33,865 nt of DNA. It comes from JAFDWI01 sp040255345 (GTDB lineage Bacteria; Actinomycetota; Acidimicrobiia; Acidimicrobiales; Iamiaceae). The stretch covers positions 1-33,865 of the forward strand of contig JBDZUV010000018.1 in assembly GCA_040255345.1 (NCBI GenBank), read 5' to 3'. Of the stretch, positions 1-7,690 are shown piece after piece. The translations under genes and the position numbers were made by a program. Each line of letters opens with the position of its first letter. The first letter of the stretch is position 1. The notes below the pieces were generated by a model. The model saw only the letters and a program-made list of their open reading frames with translations. It ran no database searches and had not been told where the DNA came from.

Positions 1-736
1 CGGTCGTGGTCGTCGTGGTGGTCACCTCGTCGAGGCCGTCGTCGCCGTGGACGACCATGGCCCGGCGGCTGCCACGGGCCGCGAGCACCCCGAGCATGCG
101 TTCGGCCATGGTCACGTCCGCGAGCCCGATCAGGTGCCGCCGGACACGACCCGGGTTGGTCATGGGGCCGAGCACGTTGAACGACGTGGCGATCCCGAGT
201 TCCCGCCGGGGCGGACCCGCGTGACGGAACGCCGGATGGAACCGGGGGGCGAAACAGAACCCCATGCCGGCTTCGCCCACGCAGCGGGCGACGCCGTGGG
301 CGTCGAGGTCGATCGCGACGCCGAGTGCTTCGAGCACGTCCGCCGTGCCGCACGACGACGACGCGGCACGGTTGCCGTGCTTGCAGACCTTCGCACCCGC
401 ACCGGCGACGACGAACGCGGCGATCGTCGACACGTTGATCGTGTGCGCCCGGTCGCCACCGGTACCCACCACGTCCATGGTCGCGTCCGGGTCCTCCAGG
501 GGCACGGTCGCCGCGGCGCCCAGCATCGCATCGACCAGACCGCCGAGTTCGTCGACGGTCTCTCCCTTCATCCGTAGCGCCACCATGAATGCTGCGATCT
601 GGGCCGGGGTGGCGTTGCCGGCGAGGATCTCGGACATCGCCGCTTCGGCGACCTCACCGGCGAGGTCCCGGTGCGAAGTCAGTACCCCCAGTACCCCTGG
701 CCAGCCGCCGGACTTCTCGAATGCCGTGTCTGCCAT
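1..736 (-). CDS. trpD: Anthranilate phosphoribosyltransferase (partial, C-terminus off window)
   Basis: TrpD transfers the phosphoribosyl group of PRPP to anthranilate, the second step of tryptophan synthesis in the cytoplasm. Reading leftward from ATG at 736, about 245 residues are visible and the frame is still open at base 1. The phosphoribosyl-pyrophosphate loop VGTGGD, followed by HTINVST, and the KHGNRAASS segment are both present, as is the later FNVLGPMTNP block. The N-terminal helical part (AGEVAEAAMSEILAGNATPAQIA) is also typical of the family. The start lies 11 nt downstream of the glycosyltransferase stop, so the two genes could share a transcript although their functions are unrelated. 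No good Shine-Dalgarno is seen. The identification rests on several family motifs and is secure; only the last third of the protein is missing. Confidence 0.96.
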   Translation of the reverse strand, partial: MADTAFEKSGGWPGVLGVLTSHRDLAGEVAEAAMSEILAGNATPAQIAAFMVALRMKGETVDELGGLVDAMLGAAATVPLEDPDATMDVVGTGGDRAHTINVSTIAAFVVAGAGAKVCKHGNRAASSSCGTADVLEALGVAIDLDAHGVARCVGEAGMGFCFAPRFHPAFRHAGPPRRELGIATSFNVLGPMTNPGRVRRHLIGLADVTMAERMLGVLAARGSRRAMVVHGDDGLDEVTTTTTTT

Positions 737-747
737 GGTGGGCGAAT

Positions 748-2223
748 CTACCGATGCGCCGGCAACCGGGCTGAACCGGGCACCGTGCCGCAGAGCCGTC
801 GACGCTCGCGCTCGTGCGGACCGGGAACGGAACCGTCCCTTGGCGCCACGTCGGCCTCGGCCGGTCGGGGGCTGCCGCTCCGACCACGCCGTCGACGCTG
901 GAGGCGACCGATGGCCCAGTCGATCGTCGTCGCCGCCAACAGGACCGCACACAGGTCGACCCCGACCCGGTAACGGGTGTTCCCGAACGTGAGCGCCTCG
1001 ACGACCACCGCGACGGCGAAGATCCCGACCAGTGGGTAGATCGCGATCTTCCGGCGCCGCCACAGGACCAGACCGGGGATGCTCAGCAGACCCAGGAGCC
1101 AGAACGAGAACTGTGACGTCCGAACCAGGTCGTAGGACCCGCGCTTGTCGACATAGCGGTCCGCGAAGTTCTGCTGCTTCGGTTGATACACGCCGAACAT
1201 GCGACCGATCCGCGCCGCCACCACCAGCGGTACCTGGCTCTTGTGATGCGAGTAGTAGCGGACGGCCCGCTTCGTGTAGTACGCGTCGAGCACCGACTGG
1301 TCGGGCACCTCACCCTCGGCGGGTTCGGGCGGGTGCGAATCGGCCGTGCAACTCACCGACCAGTACCCGATACGTTCGCCGTAGAACACCGAATCACAGG
1401 CCCCGGTGAGCATCGTCTGGCCGAACCCGGTCGACACCAGCACGGGGCGCTCGAAGCGCTGCAGGTTGTAGACGAACCAGGGAGCGAACACCAGCAACGG
1501 AATGACCGCGACCAACACCAGCAACTTGAGCCGCAGCACGTTCGCGAGCACACGGCGACGCGACAGGACCAGGGGAACGACCACCACCGCGAACAGCACC
1601 AGGATCTCAGGACGCGACGAGGCCGCGAGCGTCAACCCGAGTGACGCCACCGCTGCGGACTGCCAGCGGGGACGTTCGGCGAACGCGTAGATCCCGAGCA
1701 GTCCGAGGCTCAGACCGAACAGGAACAGCGTCTCGGACATCACCAGCGTCGAGGAGATCCAGATGTTCGGGTAGACCGCGGCGATGCACGCCGCGATCAA
1801 CCCGGCCCGCCTGCTGATCAACCGGGCCACCAACACGCCGATCACCACCACCGTCGCCGCGGTCATGATGCACAGCAGGTAGCGCATCGCCTGAGGCGAC
1901 TGGAAACCGGCCTTGTAGAACCCCGCGAGCAGGGTGATGAAGCCCGGCGGATGCGATGCCGATGGGACGGGCCGGCCGAACTGCACGGTCAGGACATCGA
2001 GGAACCCACGCCCCTGGGCCACCTGGGTGGCCGGCCAGTAGTAGAAGAACCTCGGGTCGCCCCAGAACCGTTGATGGGCACGGACGCGGTAGGTGTAGTA
2101 CGCCGGAATGGCGAACGCGACGACGGCGATGACCCCCAGTGACCACTCGAACCGTCGGCGACCGACGTGGGCGCGCAGGCTCGAGACGGAACCACCATCA
2201 GCCCCGGTGGCCGGAACCGTCAC
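748..2223 (-). CDS. GT-C type polytopic membrane glycosyltransferase (PMT_2/ArnT-like)
   Basis: A 491-residue polytopic membrane protein. After a short basic N-terminus it has about ten hydrophobic segments, for example SLGVIAVVAFAIPAYYTY, AATVVVIGVLVARLI and LVLVAVIPLLVFAPWFVY. The first extracytoplasmic loop carries the acidic motif GDPRFFYYWP, then SHPPGFITLLAGFY. This layout, an Asp in loop 1 and a His-Pro-Pro-Gly motif, is characteristic of dolichyl/polyprenyl-phosphate-dependent GT-C enzymes (GT39/PMT_2). The likely role is transfer of a sugar from a lipid carrier to a cell-envelope acceptor; donor and acceptor cannot be told. The last ~55 residues are Arg/Pro-rich and probably cytoplasmic. 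The annotated start is GTG at 2223. The gene lies between whiB and trpD, all on the minus strand with short gaps. Confidence 0.8.
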   Translation of the reverse strand: MTVPATGADGGSVSSLRAHVGRRRFEWSLGVIAVVAFAIPAYYTYRVRAHQRFWGDPRFFYYWPATQVAQGRGFLDVLTVQFGRPVPSASHPPGFITLLAGFYKAGFQSPQAMRYLLCIMTAATVVVIGVLVARLISRRAGLIAACIAAVYPNIWISSTLVMSETLFLFGLSLGLLGIYAFAERPRWQSAAVASLGLTLAASSRPEILVLFAVVVVPLVLSRRRVLANVLRLKLLVLVAVIPLLVFAPWFVYNLQRFERPVLVSTGFGQTMLTGACDSVFYGERIGYWSVSCTADSHPPEPAEGEVPDQSVLDAYYTKRAVRYYSHHKSQVPLVVAARIGRMFGVYQPKQQNFADRYVDKRGSYDLVRTSQFSFWLLGLLSIPGLVLWRRRKIAIYPLVGIFAVAVVVEALTFGNTRYRVGVDLCAVLLAATTIDWAIGRLQRRRRGRSGSPRPAEADVAPRDGSVPGPHERERRRLCGTVPGSARLPAHR

Positions 2224-2277
2224 GGGGACCGGTGCTCTACCCGCCGCCGGGGAACGGTCGGGTTGTTCCTGGCGCCA

Positions 2278-2556
2278 TCAGGCGCTGCGGCGGCGTTGGC
2301 GGATGATCCGGCGGCGATCGCGTTCGGTGAAACCGCCCCACACGCCGTTCTTCTCACGGACCTCCAGGGCGTATTCGAGACAGGCGCCGGTCACGGGACA
2401 CTGGGCGCAGACGGCTTTGGCGACCTCGATCGCCTCGGCGTCGTCGTCGGCTGGATAGAACACGGCCGCATCGAGTCCCCGGCATGCCGCCTGGGCATGC
2501 CATGCGGGCTCCCTCGTCGCGATGGTGTCGGTCAGTTGGCGGTTCGAGGGTCGCAT
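2278..2556 (-). CDS. WhiB-family iron-sulfur transcriptional regulator
   Basis: A 92-residue WhiB-like protein. These actinobacteria-specific regulators bind a [4Fe-4S] cluster and usually act with the main sigma factor. The four cluster cysteines are C25, C50, C53 and C59 (C-X24-C-X2-C-X5-C), followed by the turn motif GVWGG at 71-75 and a basic C-terminus (RDRRRIIRQRRR) typical of the DNA-contacting tail. The open frame extends 39 codons further upstream, but the conserved region and usual family length (80-100) favour ATG 2556, which has a GAGGA run just upstream, although only about 2-3 nt away. Residues 28-62 (LDAAVFYP...CPVTGACLEYA) resemble the WhiB1/WhiB2 group, but I do not assign a number. 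A candidate promoter with a TGTCA box lies about 95-120 nt upstream. Confidence 0.95.
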   Translation of the reverse strand: MRPSNRQLTDTIATREPAWHAQAACRGLDAAVFYPADDDAEAIEVAKAVCAQCPVTGACLEYALEVREKNGVWGGFTERDRRRIIRQRRRSA

Positions 2557-2650
2557 GTTCCTCGGTCGATCGTGGGATACGGGAAATCCAACCGCTTCGA
2601 TACGAACCGCGTCGTCGAGAATCGGTCCGTACAGCGGAAGACGACCCGCC

Positions 2651-2673
2651 ACTCTCGCGGATGGGTGTGACAT
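2651..2673 (-). promoter_or_regulatory. Candidate PafBC/RecA-NDp-type promoter of whiB
   Basis: On the minus strand ATGTCA (2673-2668) is followed after exactly 11 nt by GAGAGT (2656-2651), a -10-like hexamer with A at position 2 and T at position 6. The sequence AAATGTCACACCC (2675-2663) occurs again, in the same orientation relative to the gene, before the DUF222-HNH gene at 21568. A TGTC box 11 nt from a TAnnnT-like -10 is the layout of mycobacterial RecA-NDp promoters, which are activated by PafBC. The match is by eye, and the -10 here is weak. The implied 5' leader is about 90 nt. Confidence 0.4.
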
Positions 2674-2718
2674 TTGTCCAGCCCACAGCGCCGTCCCGGC
2701 ATCGGCGCGTCTGGCATC

Positions 2719-2724
2719 TACGAT
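2719..2724 (+). promoter_or_regulatory. Candidate -10 element (TACGAT) before glpD leader ORF
   Basis: TACGAT fits the TAnnnT -10 consensus and ends 5 nt before a GTG (2730) and 8 nt before an ATG (2733), both of which open the same short leader frame. No convincing -35 is seen. It is the best -10 candidate between whiB and glpD on the plus strand. Confidence 0.4.
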
Positions 2725-2732
2725 GCCCGGTG

Positions 2733-2795
2733 ATGCCTGTACCGCGCCGCCTCTCCCCTCTGCCGCTTCCGCCGACCCCGACCGGTCCCCGGTGA
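2733..2795 (+). CDS. Possible 20-residue proline-rich leader peptide coupled to glpD
   Basis: A short frame starting at ATG 2733 (or GTG 2730) encodes MPVPRRLSPLPLPPTPTGPR and stops with TGA at 2793-2795. That stop overlaps the GTG start of glpD (2792-2794) in a GTGA arrangement, the usual actinobacterial signature of translational coupling. A TACGAT hexamer sits at a leaderless or near-leaderless distance upstream. Eight of 20 residues are proline, so ribosome pausing would be plausible. No codon or homology evidence supports it, and short frames arise easily at this GC content. It could instead be untranslated leader. Confidence 0.35.
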   Translation: MPVPRRLSPLPLPPTPTGPR

Positions 2796-4525
2796 ACGGC
2801 CCCGGCTGGTTCGACCGGACCTCCGCGCTGCACCGGTTGGAGAACGAGACCTTCGACGTGCTGGTGATCGGCGGCGGCGTGACCGGTTGTGGTTGCGCGC
2901 TCGACGCCGCGGCCCGCGGCTTGAAGGTGGGTCTGATCGAACGGGACGACTTCGCATCGGGGACGTCGTCGAAGTCGTCGAAGATGGTCCACGGCGGCTT
3001 GCGCTACCTCCAACAAGGCGACATCCGGCTGGTGTACGAGGCGCTGCGCGAACGACAGATCCTCATGAAGAATGCGCCGCATCTGGTCGAGATCCTGCCC
3101 TTCCTGCTGCCGGTGCTGACCGGACGCGGATCGCCCGTTCCGCGCAAACTCGCCCGCCTGTTGGGCAGCGCCATGTGGGCGTACGACCTGACCGGCGGCG
3201 CCCGGATCGGCAAACTGCACAAGCGCCTGAGCGCGGACGAGGCGATCCGGCACTTCCCGACGGTCAAACCCGAGCGGATGAACTCCGCCTACCTGTATTA
3301 CGACGCCCGCACCGACGACGCCCGCCTGACCCTGACGTTGGCACGCACCGCGGCAATCGACCACGGCGCGCAGATCGCGAACGGCGTCGCGATGGAAGGG
3401 GTCATCCACGACGAGGCCGGCCGGGTCCGGGCGATCGAGGCGTCTGCCGACGGTCGCCGCTTCGCGGTCCGCGCCCGGGTCGTGGTGAACGCCACCGGGG
3501 TGTGGGCCGACGACGTGCGGGCACTCGACGAGGGAACCCACCCCGACTCGATCCGCCCCGCCAAGGGCATCCACATCGCCGTGCCCTGGGAAAAGGTCCG
3601 CAACGACATCGCCGCGGTGCTCCCCGCCGGTGGTGGCCGGTCGATCTTCGTCGTGCCCTGGTACGACACGGACCGAACCGACGGTACCCCGACTCTCACC
3701 TATCTCGGCACCACCGACACCGACTACGACGGACCCCTGGACGATCCCCAGTGCACCGCCGAGGACGTCGCGTACCTGCTCGCCGCCGCGAACGCCGCGT
3801 TGACCACCGAACTGACGCCCGAAGACGTGCTCGGCTCCTGGGCCGGGCTGCGGCCGCTGGTCAAGACGACCCCGAAGCCCGAGGACTCGAAGCGGAAGAA
3901 AAGGGCCACCAAGGATCTGTCCCGCCGCCACCAGGTGCAGGTGGCTCCTTCCGGCGTGGTCACGATCACCGGCGGCAAACTGACCACCTACCGCCAGATG
4001 GCCGTCGACACCATCGACACCGCCGCCGAGCAACTGCGGGACCGCAAGGTTCCCCGCAGCCGCACCCGGAAGCTGGCACTGCACGGCGCGGCGGGCGCGG
4101 CCACCGTTGTCGAACGGCTCGCCGGCGGCGACGGACTCTCCCGACAGACCGTCGACCACCTCGTCGGCCGCTACGGCACCGACGCCGACATCATCGATGC
4201 GATGGTGACCGCCGACCCGGACCTCGGCCTACCGCTCGTGCCTGGACTGCCCTACCTCCGGGCCGAGGCCGTGTTCGCCGCCCGCTACGAGATGGCACGC
4301 GACGTCGACGACGTGCTGTCACGGCGCACCCGCGCCCGCCTGCTCGCACGCGACGCCTCCCTCGCCGTCGCCGAAGACGTCGCCGCGCTGATCGGCGACG
4401 AACTCGGGCTCGACGACGCGGCCCGCGCCGCCCAGGTCGATGCCTACCGCGCCGCGATCGAGACCGAACGGCGGGCTCCCGGCCTGCCGGTCACCGTCCC
4501 GGATGCGGTCGCACCGACCCGGTAG
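2792..4525 (+). CDS. glpD: FAD-dependent glycerol-3-phosphate dehydrogenase
   Basis: GlpD oxidises sn-glycerol 3-phosphate to dihydroxyacetone phosphate at the membrane surface and passes electrons to the respiratory chain. From GTG 2792 it has 577 residues, the normal family length. It opens with the Rossmann dinucleotide-binding motif VLVIGGGVTGCGCALDAA, then GLIERDDFASGTSSKSSKMVHGGLRYL, a hallmark of the family. Further diagnostic blocks are NATGVWADDV, IFVVPWYDTD...TYLGTTDTDYDG, WAGLRPLV and ITGGKLTTYRQMA. The C-terminal region (from about residue 430) matches the DAO_C domain. The frame is open further upstream, but ATG 2723 overlaps the candidate -10, so GTG 2792 is preferred; it overlaps the stop of a possible leader peptide. 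It begins a cluster with an alkyl-DHAP-synthase-like enzyme and glycerol kinase, so glycerol use and ether-lipid precursor supply may be linked. Confidence 0.95.
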   Translation: MNGPGWFDRTSALHRLENETFDVLVIGGGVTGCGCALDAAARGLKVGLIERDDFASGTSSKSSKMVHGGLRYLQQGDIRLVYEALRERQILMKNAPHLVEILPFLLPVLTGRGSPVPRKLARLLGSAMWAYDLTGGARIGKLHKRLSADEAIRHFPTVKPERMNSAYLYYDARTDDARLTLTLARTAAIDHGAQIANGVAMEGVIHDEAGRVRAIEASADGRRFAVRARVVVNATGVWADDVRALDEGTHPDSIRPAKGIHIAVPWEKVRNDIAAVLPAGGGRSIFVVPWYDTDRTDGTPTLTYLGTTDTDYDGPLDDPQCTAEDVAYLLAAANAALTTELTPEDVLGSWAGLRPLVKTTPKPEDSKRKKRATKDLSRRHQVQVAPSGVVTITGGKLTTYRQMAVDTIDTAAEQLRDRKVPRSRTRKLALHGAAGAATVVERLAGGDGLSRQTVDHLVGRYGTDADIIDAMVTADPDLGLPLVPGLPYLRAEAVFAARYEMARDVDDVLSRRTRARLLARDASLAVAEDVAALIGDELGLDDAARAAQVDAYRAAIETERRAPGLPVTVPDAVAPTR

Positions 4526-4537
4526 CGTGCGATCTCC

Positions 4538-6070
4538 ATGAGCGGTAACCCTCCTTCCGGCACGGCCACCCCGGCGATCGCCCTGAGCGGCGGCGCCGCC
4601 GGTGCCACCGCCCACTTCGCTCCCACCGACCGTGCGCTTGTCACCCTCGACGATGCCGTCGTCTCACGGCTGCGCGACACCGGAGCGGCGGTCGACGTCA
4701 CGCCGGCCACCCGTGCCGAGCACAGCCGGGACTGGTGGCCCCAAGCCATGATCTGGGCCACCGAGGGCGAAGTCGCCGCACTCGCCGCCGCGGTGGTCCG
4801 GCCCGCCGACGCCGCCCAGGTCGCCGCGGTGTTGGCGATCTGCAACGAGGCGCGGGTGCCGGTCACCGCGTCCGGTGGCCGCAGCGGCGTCTGTGGATCG
4901 GCGGTGCCGGTGTGTGGTGGGGTGATCCTCGATACGACCGCCATGTCGGGCATCGTCGACGTGGACGCCACCTCGATGATCCTCGACGTGCTCCCCGGCA
5001 CGTTCGGCGACGCCCTCGAGGACGTGTTGCGGGCCGATCACGGGGTCACGGTCGGTCACTGGCCCCAGTCGATGACGCTCGCCACCGTCGGCGGTTGGCT
5101 GGCCTGCCGCGGTGCGGGCCAGTACTCGACGCGTTACGGCAAGATCGAGGACATCGTCGTCGGACTCGACGTGGTCCTCGCCGACGGCACGCTGATCCAC
5201 ACCGGCGGCCAACCCCGCCAGGCGGTGGGCCCCGATCTGAACCAGGTGTTCGTCGGGTCCGAAGGCACCCTCGGCGTGATCACCGGTGCCCGACTCGGGT
5301 TGCACCCGGCACCGGCGGTAGAACGACGGGCCGCGTATGCGTTCGACGATTTCGCCGTCGCGCTCGACGCCTGCCGTCGGGCGATCCAACGAGGCGCCAC
5401 CCCGGCCGTGCTCCGTCTGCACGACATCACCGAGGCCGACCGATTCGGCGTGCAGGGACGCAATCTGGTCATCGTCCTCGACGAGGGCGACCCGGCGATC
5501 GTCGACGCGGCGATGGCCGTGGTCGACCAGGAATGCACCCGTGCCGGTGAGCGCCTGGACGATGGCGACGACGTGGTCGGCGCGTGGGTGGAACACCGCA
5601 ACGACGTCGCGGCACTCGAAGCGTCGATCTCCAAGGGGTATGTGGTCGACACCATGGAGGTGGCCGGCCCCTGGGGGCGTCTGGAGGCGATCCATGCGGC
5701 CGGCACCGAAGCGATCGGCGCGGTGGAGGGCACCCTCGTGGTGAGCTGCCACCAGTCCCATGCGTACGTCGACGGGGCGTGTCTGTACTTCACGTTCGCC
5801 GCGAAGGTCGACGCCGCGGAGCGCGACGCCTACTACGTGGGCGCCTGGGATGCAGGAACCCGCGCCGTGCTCGCCGCGGGAGGCGCACTCAGCCATCACC
5901 ACGGGGTCGGGATCAACCGCGCCCGTTTCGTCCGCGAGGCACTCGGCGCCGGCTTCGACGTGTTCGCGTCGATCAAGTCCGCGCTCGACCCGAACGGGAT
6001 CCTCAATCCGGGAAAGCTCGGGCTGCCATCCCCCTTCGGCGAACCGTCCTGGCCTGGAGCAGCCCGGTGA
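4538..6070 (+). CDS. FAD-linked oxidase, alkyl-DHAP synthase (AGPS)-like
   Basis: A 510-residue member of the vanillyl-alcohol-oxidase/PCMH flavoprotein family. The FAD-binding region spans roughly residues 85-260, including VTASGGRSGVCGSAVP, the block TLATVGGWLACRGAGQYSTRYGKIEDIV and FVGSEGTLGVIT. The C-terminal domain carries SHHHGVGINR with a triple histidine at 453-455, followed by LDPNGILNPGKLG. SHHHGVG is the active-site signature of alkylglycerone-phosphate synthase, which swaps the acyl chain of acyl-DHAP for a fatty alcohol to make the ether bond. The position between glpD (a DHAP producer) and glpK fits such a role, but the true substrate could be another 2-hydroxy acid or glycerol derivative. 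The gene starts 12 nt after glpD. A TAGCGT hexamer overlapping the glpD stop (4523-4528) might give an internal promoter. The stop overlaps the glpK start by 4 nt. Confidence 0.82.
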   Translation: MSGNPPSGTATPAIALSGGAAGATAHFAPTDRALVTLDDAVVSRLRDTGAAVDVTPATRAEHSRDWWPQAMIWATEGEVAALAAAVVRPADAAQVAAVLAICNEARVPVTASGGRSGVCGSAVPVCGGVILDTTAMSGIVDVDATSMILDVLPGTFGDALEDVLRADHGVTVGHWPQSMTLATVGGWLACRGAGQYSTRYGKIEDIVVGLDVVLADGTLIHTGGQPRQAVGPDLNQVFVGSEGTLGVITGARLGLHPAPAVERRAAYAFDDFAVALDACRRAIQRGATPAVLRLHDITEADRFGVQGRNLVIVLDEGDPAIVDAAMAVVDQECTRAGERLDDGDDVVGAWVEHRNDVAALEASISKGYVVDTMEVAGPWGRLEAIHAAGTEAIGAVEGTLVVSCHQSHAYVDGACLYFTFAAKVDAAERDAYYVGAWDAGTRAVLAAGGALSHHHGVGINRARFVREALGAGFDVFASIKSALDPNGILNPGKLGLPSPFGEPSWPGAAR

Positions 6071-7509
6071 GCGTGCTCGTCGTCGACGTCGGCACCTCGA
6101 GTGTGCGTGCCGGGATCGTCGACGCGCACGGCACCGTCGCCCACGTGTGCCAGCAGCCCGTGCTCCCCGACACCCCGGCACCCGGACTCGTCGAGTTCGA
6201 TGCCGGCGCCATGGCCGACGCGGTCCTCACCGTCGCCGCCGATGCGCTCGCCACAGGCGGACCGGTGCAGGCAGTGGGAATCGCCAACCAGCGGGCCTCG
6301 ACGATCGTGTGGGACCGAGCCACGGGCGAACCGGTCGGACCCGGCATCGGCTGGCAGGACCTGCGCACCGTCGGCGAATGTCTGACCCTTGCAGCCCAGG
6401 ACATCGCGCTCGCGCCGAACCAGTCCGCCACCAAGATCGCCTGGCTGTTGGACCAGGTCGACCCCGACCGTTCACGCGATCTGTGCTTCGGTACCGTGGA
6501 CACCTGGGTCGCGTGGACGTTGTCGGCGGGCCGCCTGCACGTGACCGATCCGACCAACGCCGGACTCACCGGGTTGCGCACGGGCGATGGCACCGCGTGG
6601 GACCATCGTCTGCTCGACACGTTGAGGATCCCCGAAGCCATGCTGCCCCGCGTGGTCGACTCGATCGGAGAAGTCGGGCCCCTCGAGGCACTCGACGGGG
6701 CGCCGGTGCTCGCCGGCATCGCCGGAGACCAGCAGGCCTCGCTCGTCGGTCAGGGCTGTGTCGAGCGGGGCCAGACCAAGATCACCTTCGGGACCGGCGG
6801 CATGCTCGACGTCTGCGGCGGCGACGAGCGACCCGGCTTCGCACTCCGCGGTACGGGTGGCACGTTCCCGATCGTCGCCCGTTCGTCGGAGGGCGCACTC
6901 ACCTGGGGACTCGAAGCGGTCATGCTCGCGGCGGGGACCAACATCGAATGGCTCCGTGACGACCTGGGCGTGATCGACTCGGCGGCCGAGTCCGATGCGG
7001 TCGCGGCGTCGTGTGACTCCACCGACGGGGTCGTCTACGTACCCGCCCTGCTCGGGCTGGGCACCCCATGGTGGGACTACGGCGCCCGCGGCACGCTGCT
7101 GGGCGTCACCCGCGGCACGGGGCGGCCCGAGCTGGTCCGCGCGGTGCTCGAAGGAATCGCCAACCGGGGCGCCGACCTCGTCGACGCCGCCGAGACCGAC
7201 AGTGGCCTGACGATCGGCACCCTGCGGGTCGACGGAGGCATGAGCGAGAACACCACGTTCGTCCAGGCCCTCGCCGACGCCACGGCCCGACCGATCGAGG
7301 TGTCGCCCGAGCGCGAGGCCACGACCGTCGGCGCCGCGTATCTCGCCGGGATCGCCACCGGCGTGTGGAGCGGGATCGACGAGACCGCGGCGCTGTTCCG
7401 GCCACGGACCGTGGTCGAACCAGCAGCCTCGGTGGACCGCGACCGGTGGCGCTCCGCCGTCGAGCGTGCCCGCGAATGGTACCCCGAGCTCTCGGCACTG
7501 GACTTCTGA
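6067..7509 (+). CDS. glpK: Glycerol kinase (FGGY family)
   Basis: GlpK phosphorylates glycerol with ATP to give sn-glycerol 3-phosphate, the substrate of GlpD. The GTG start at 6067 overlaps the preceding stop as GTGA, so the genes are probably translationally coupled. The product has 480 residues, a little short of the usual ~500. Visible motifs are the N-terminal ATPase phosphate loop VVDVGTSSVRAGIVD, GIANQRASTIVW (compare GITNQRETT in E. coli), FGTVDTWVAWTLSAGRLHVTDPTNAG, the glycerol-kinase GDQQASLVGQ block with the catalytic base D221, and FGTGGMLDV. The C-terminal lobe has VDGGMSENTTFVQALAD. The GDQQ and VDTW signatures separate it from xylulokinase and gluconokinase. No aquaglyceroporin gene lies in the window. 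Confidence 0.93.
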   Translation: MSVLVVDVGTSSVRAGIVDAHGTVAHVCQQPVLPDTPAPGLVEFDAGAMADAVLTVAADALATGGPVQAVGIANQRASTIVWDRATGEPVGPGIGWQDLRTVGECLTLAAQDIALAPNQSATKIAWLLDQVDPDRSRDLCFGTVDTWVAWTLSAGRLHVTDPTNAGLTGLRTGDGTAWDHRLLDTLRIPEAMLPRVVDSIGEVGPLEALDGAPVLAGIAGDQQASLVGQGCVERGQTKITFGTGGMLDVCGGDERPGFALRGTGGTFPIVARSSEGALTWGLEAVMLAAGTNIEWLRDDLGVIDSAAESDAVAASCDSTDGVVYVPALLGLGTPWWDYGARGTLLGVTRGTGRPELVRAVLEGIANRGADLVDAAETDSGLTIGTLRVDGGMSENTTFVQALADATARPIEVSPEREATTVGAAYLAGIATGVWSGIDETAALFRPRTVVEPAASVDRDRWRSAVERAREWYPELSALDF

Positions 7510-7690
7510 CGACCGTGCCGACCGACCGCTTCGAACCCGCTCGTCGTCGGGCCTGCGCCCGGACCACGGCGAGGACTTGGCCGGAGCACCCCGGTTCCAA
7601 TACACCTAGAGCCGTGACGTACGCCCGACGCAGGCTCACCCAGCGCCGGCACGACCGACTCCAACGTCCCGTTTCCTCGGAGGTAGCACC
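7510..7690 (+). promoter_or_regulatory. Intergenic region before ferritin-like pair
   Basis: These 181 nt contain no convincing gene. A loose promoter-like arrangement, TTGGCC followed about 18 nt later by an AT-richer AATACACCT patch, lies near 7577-7608. The region ends in a clear Shine-Dalgarno GGAGGT (7679-7684), 6 nt before the GTG at 7691. No terminator with a T-tract follows glpK. Confidence 0.3.

Noticed and set aside
2354..4159. Long minus-strand open frame (601 residues) across whiB and glpD
   Set aside because: It is antisense to glpD and overlaps whiB in another frame. Its composition (Gly, Arg, Val, His, Asp repeats) is that of a high-GC shadow frame and it shows no family motif.
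4664..6181. Minus-strand open frame (505 residues) opposite the FAD oxidase gene
   Set aside because: It is a shadow of a gene with clear motifs on the other strand, with no recognisable domain.
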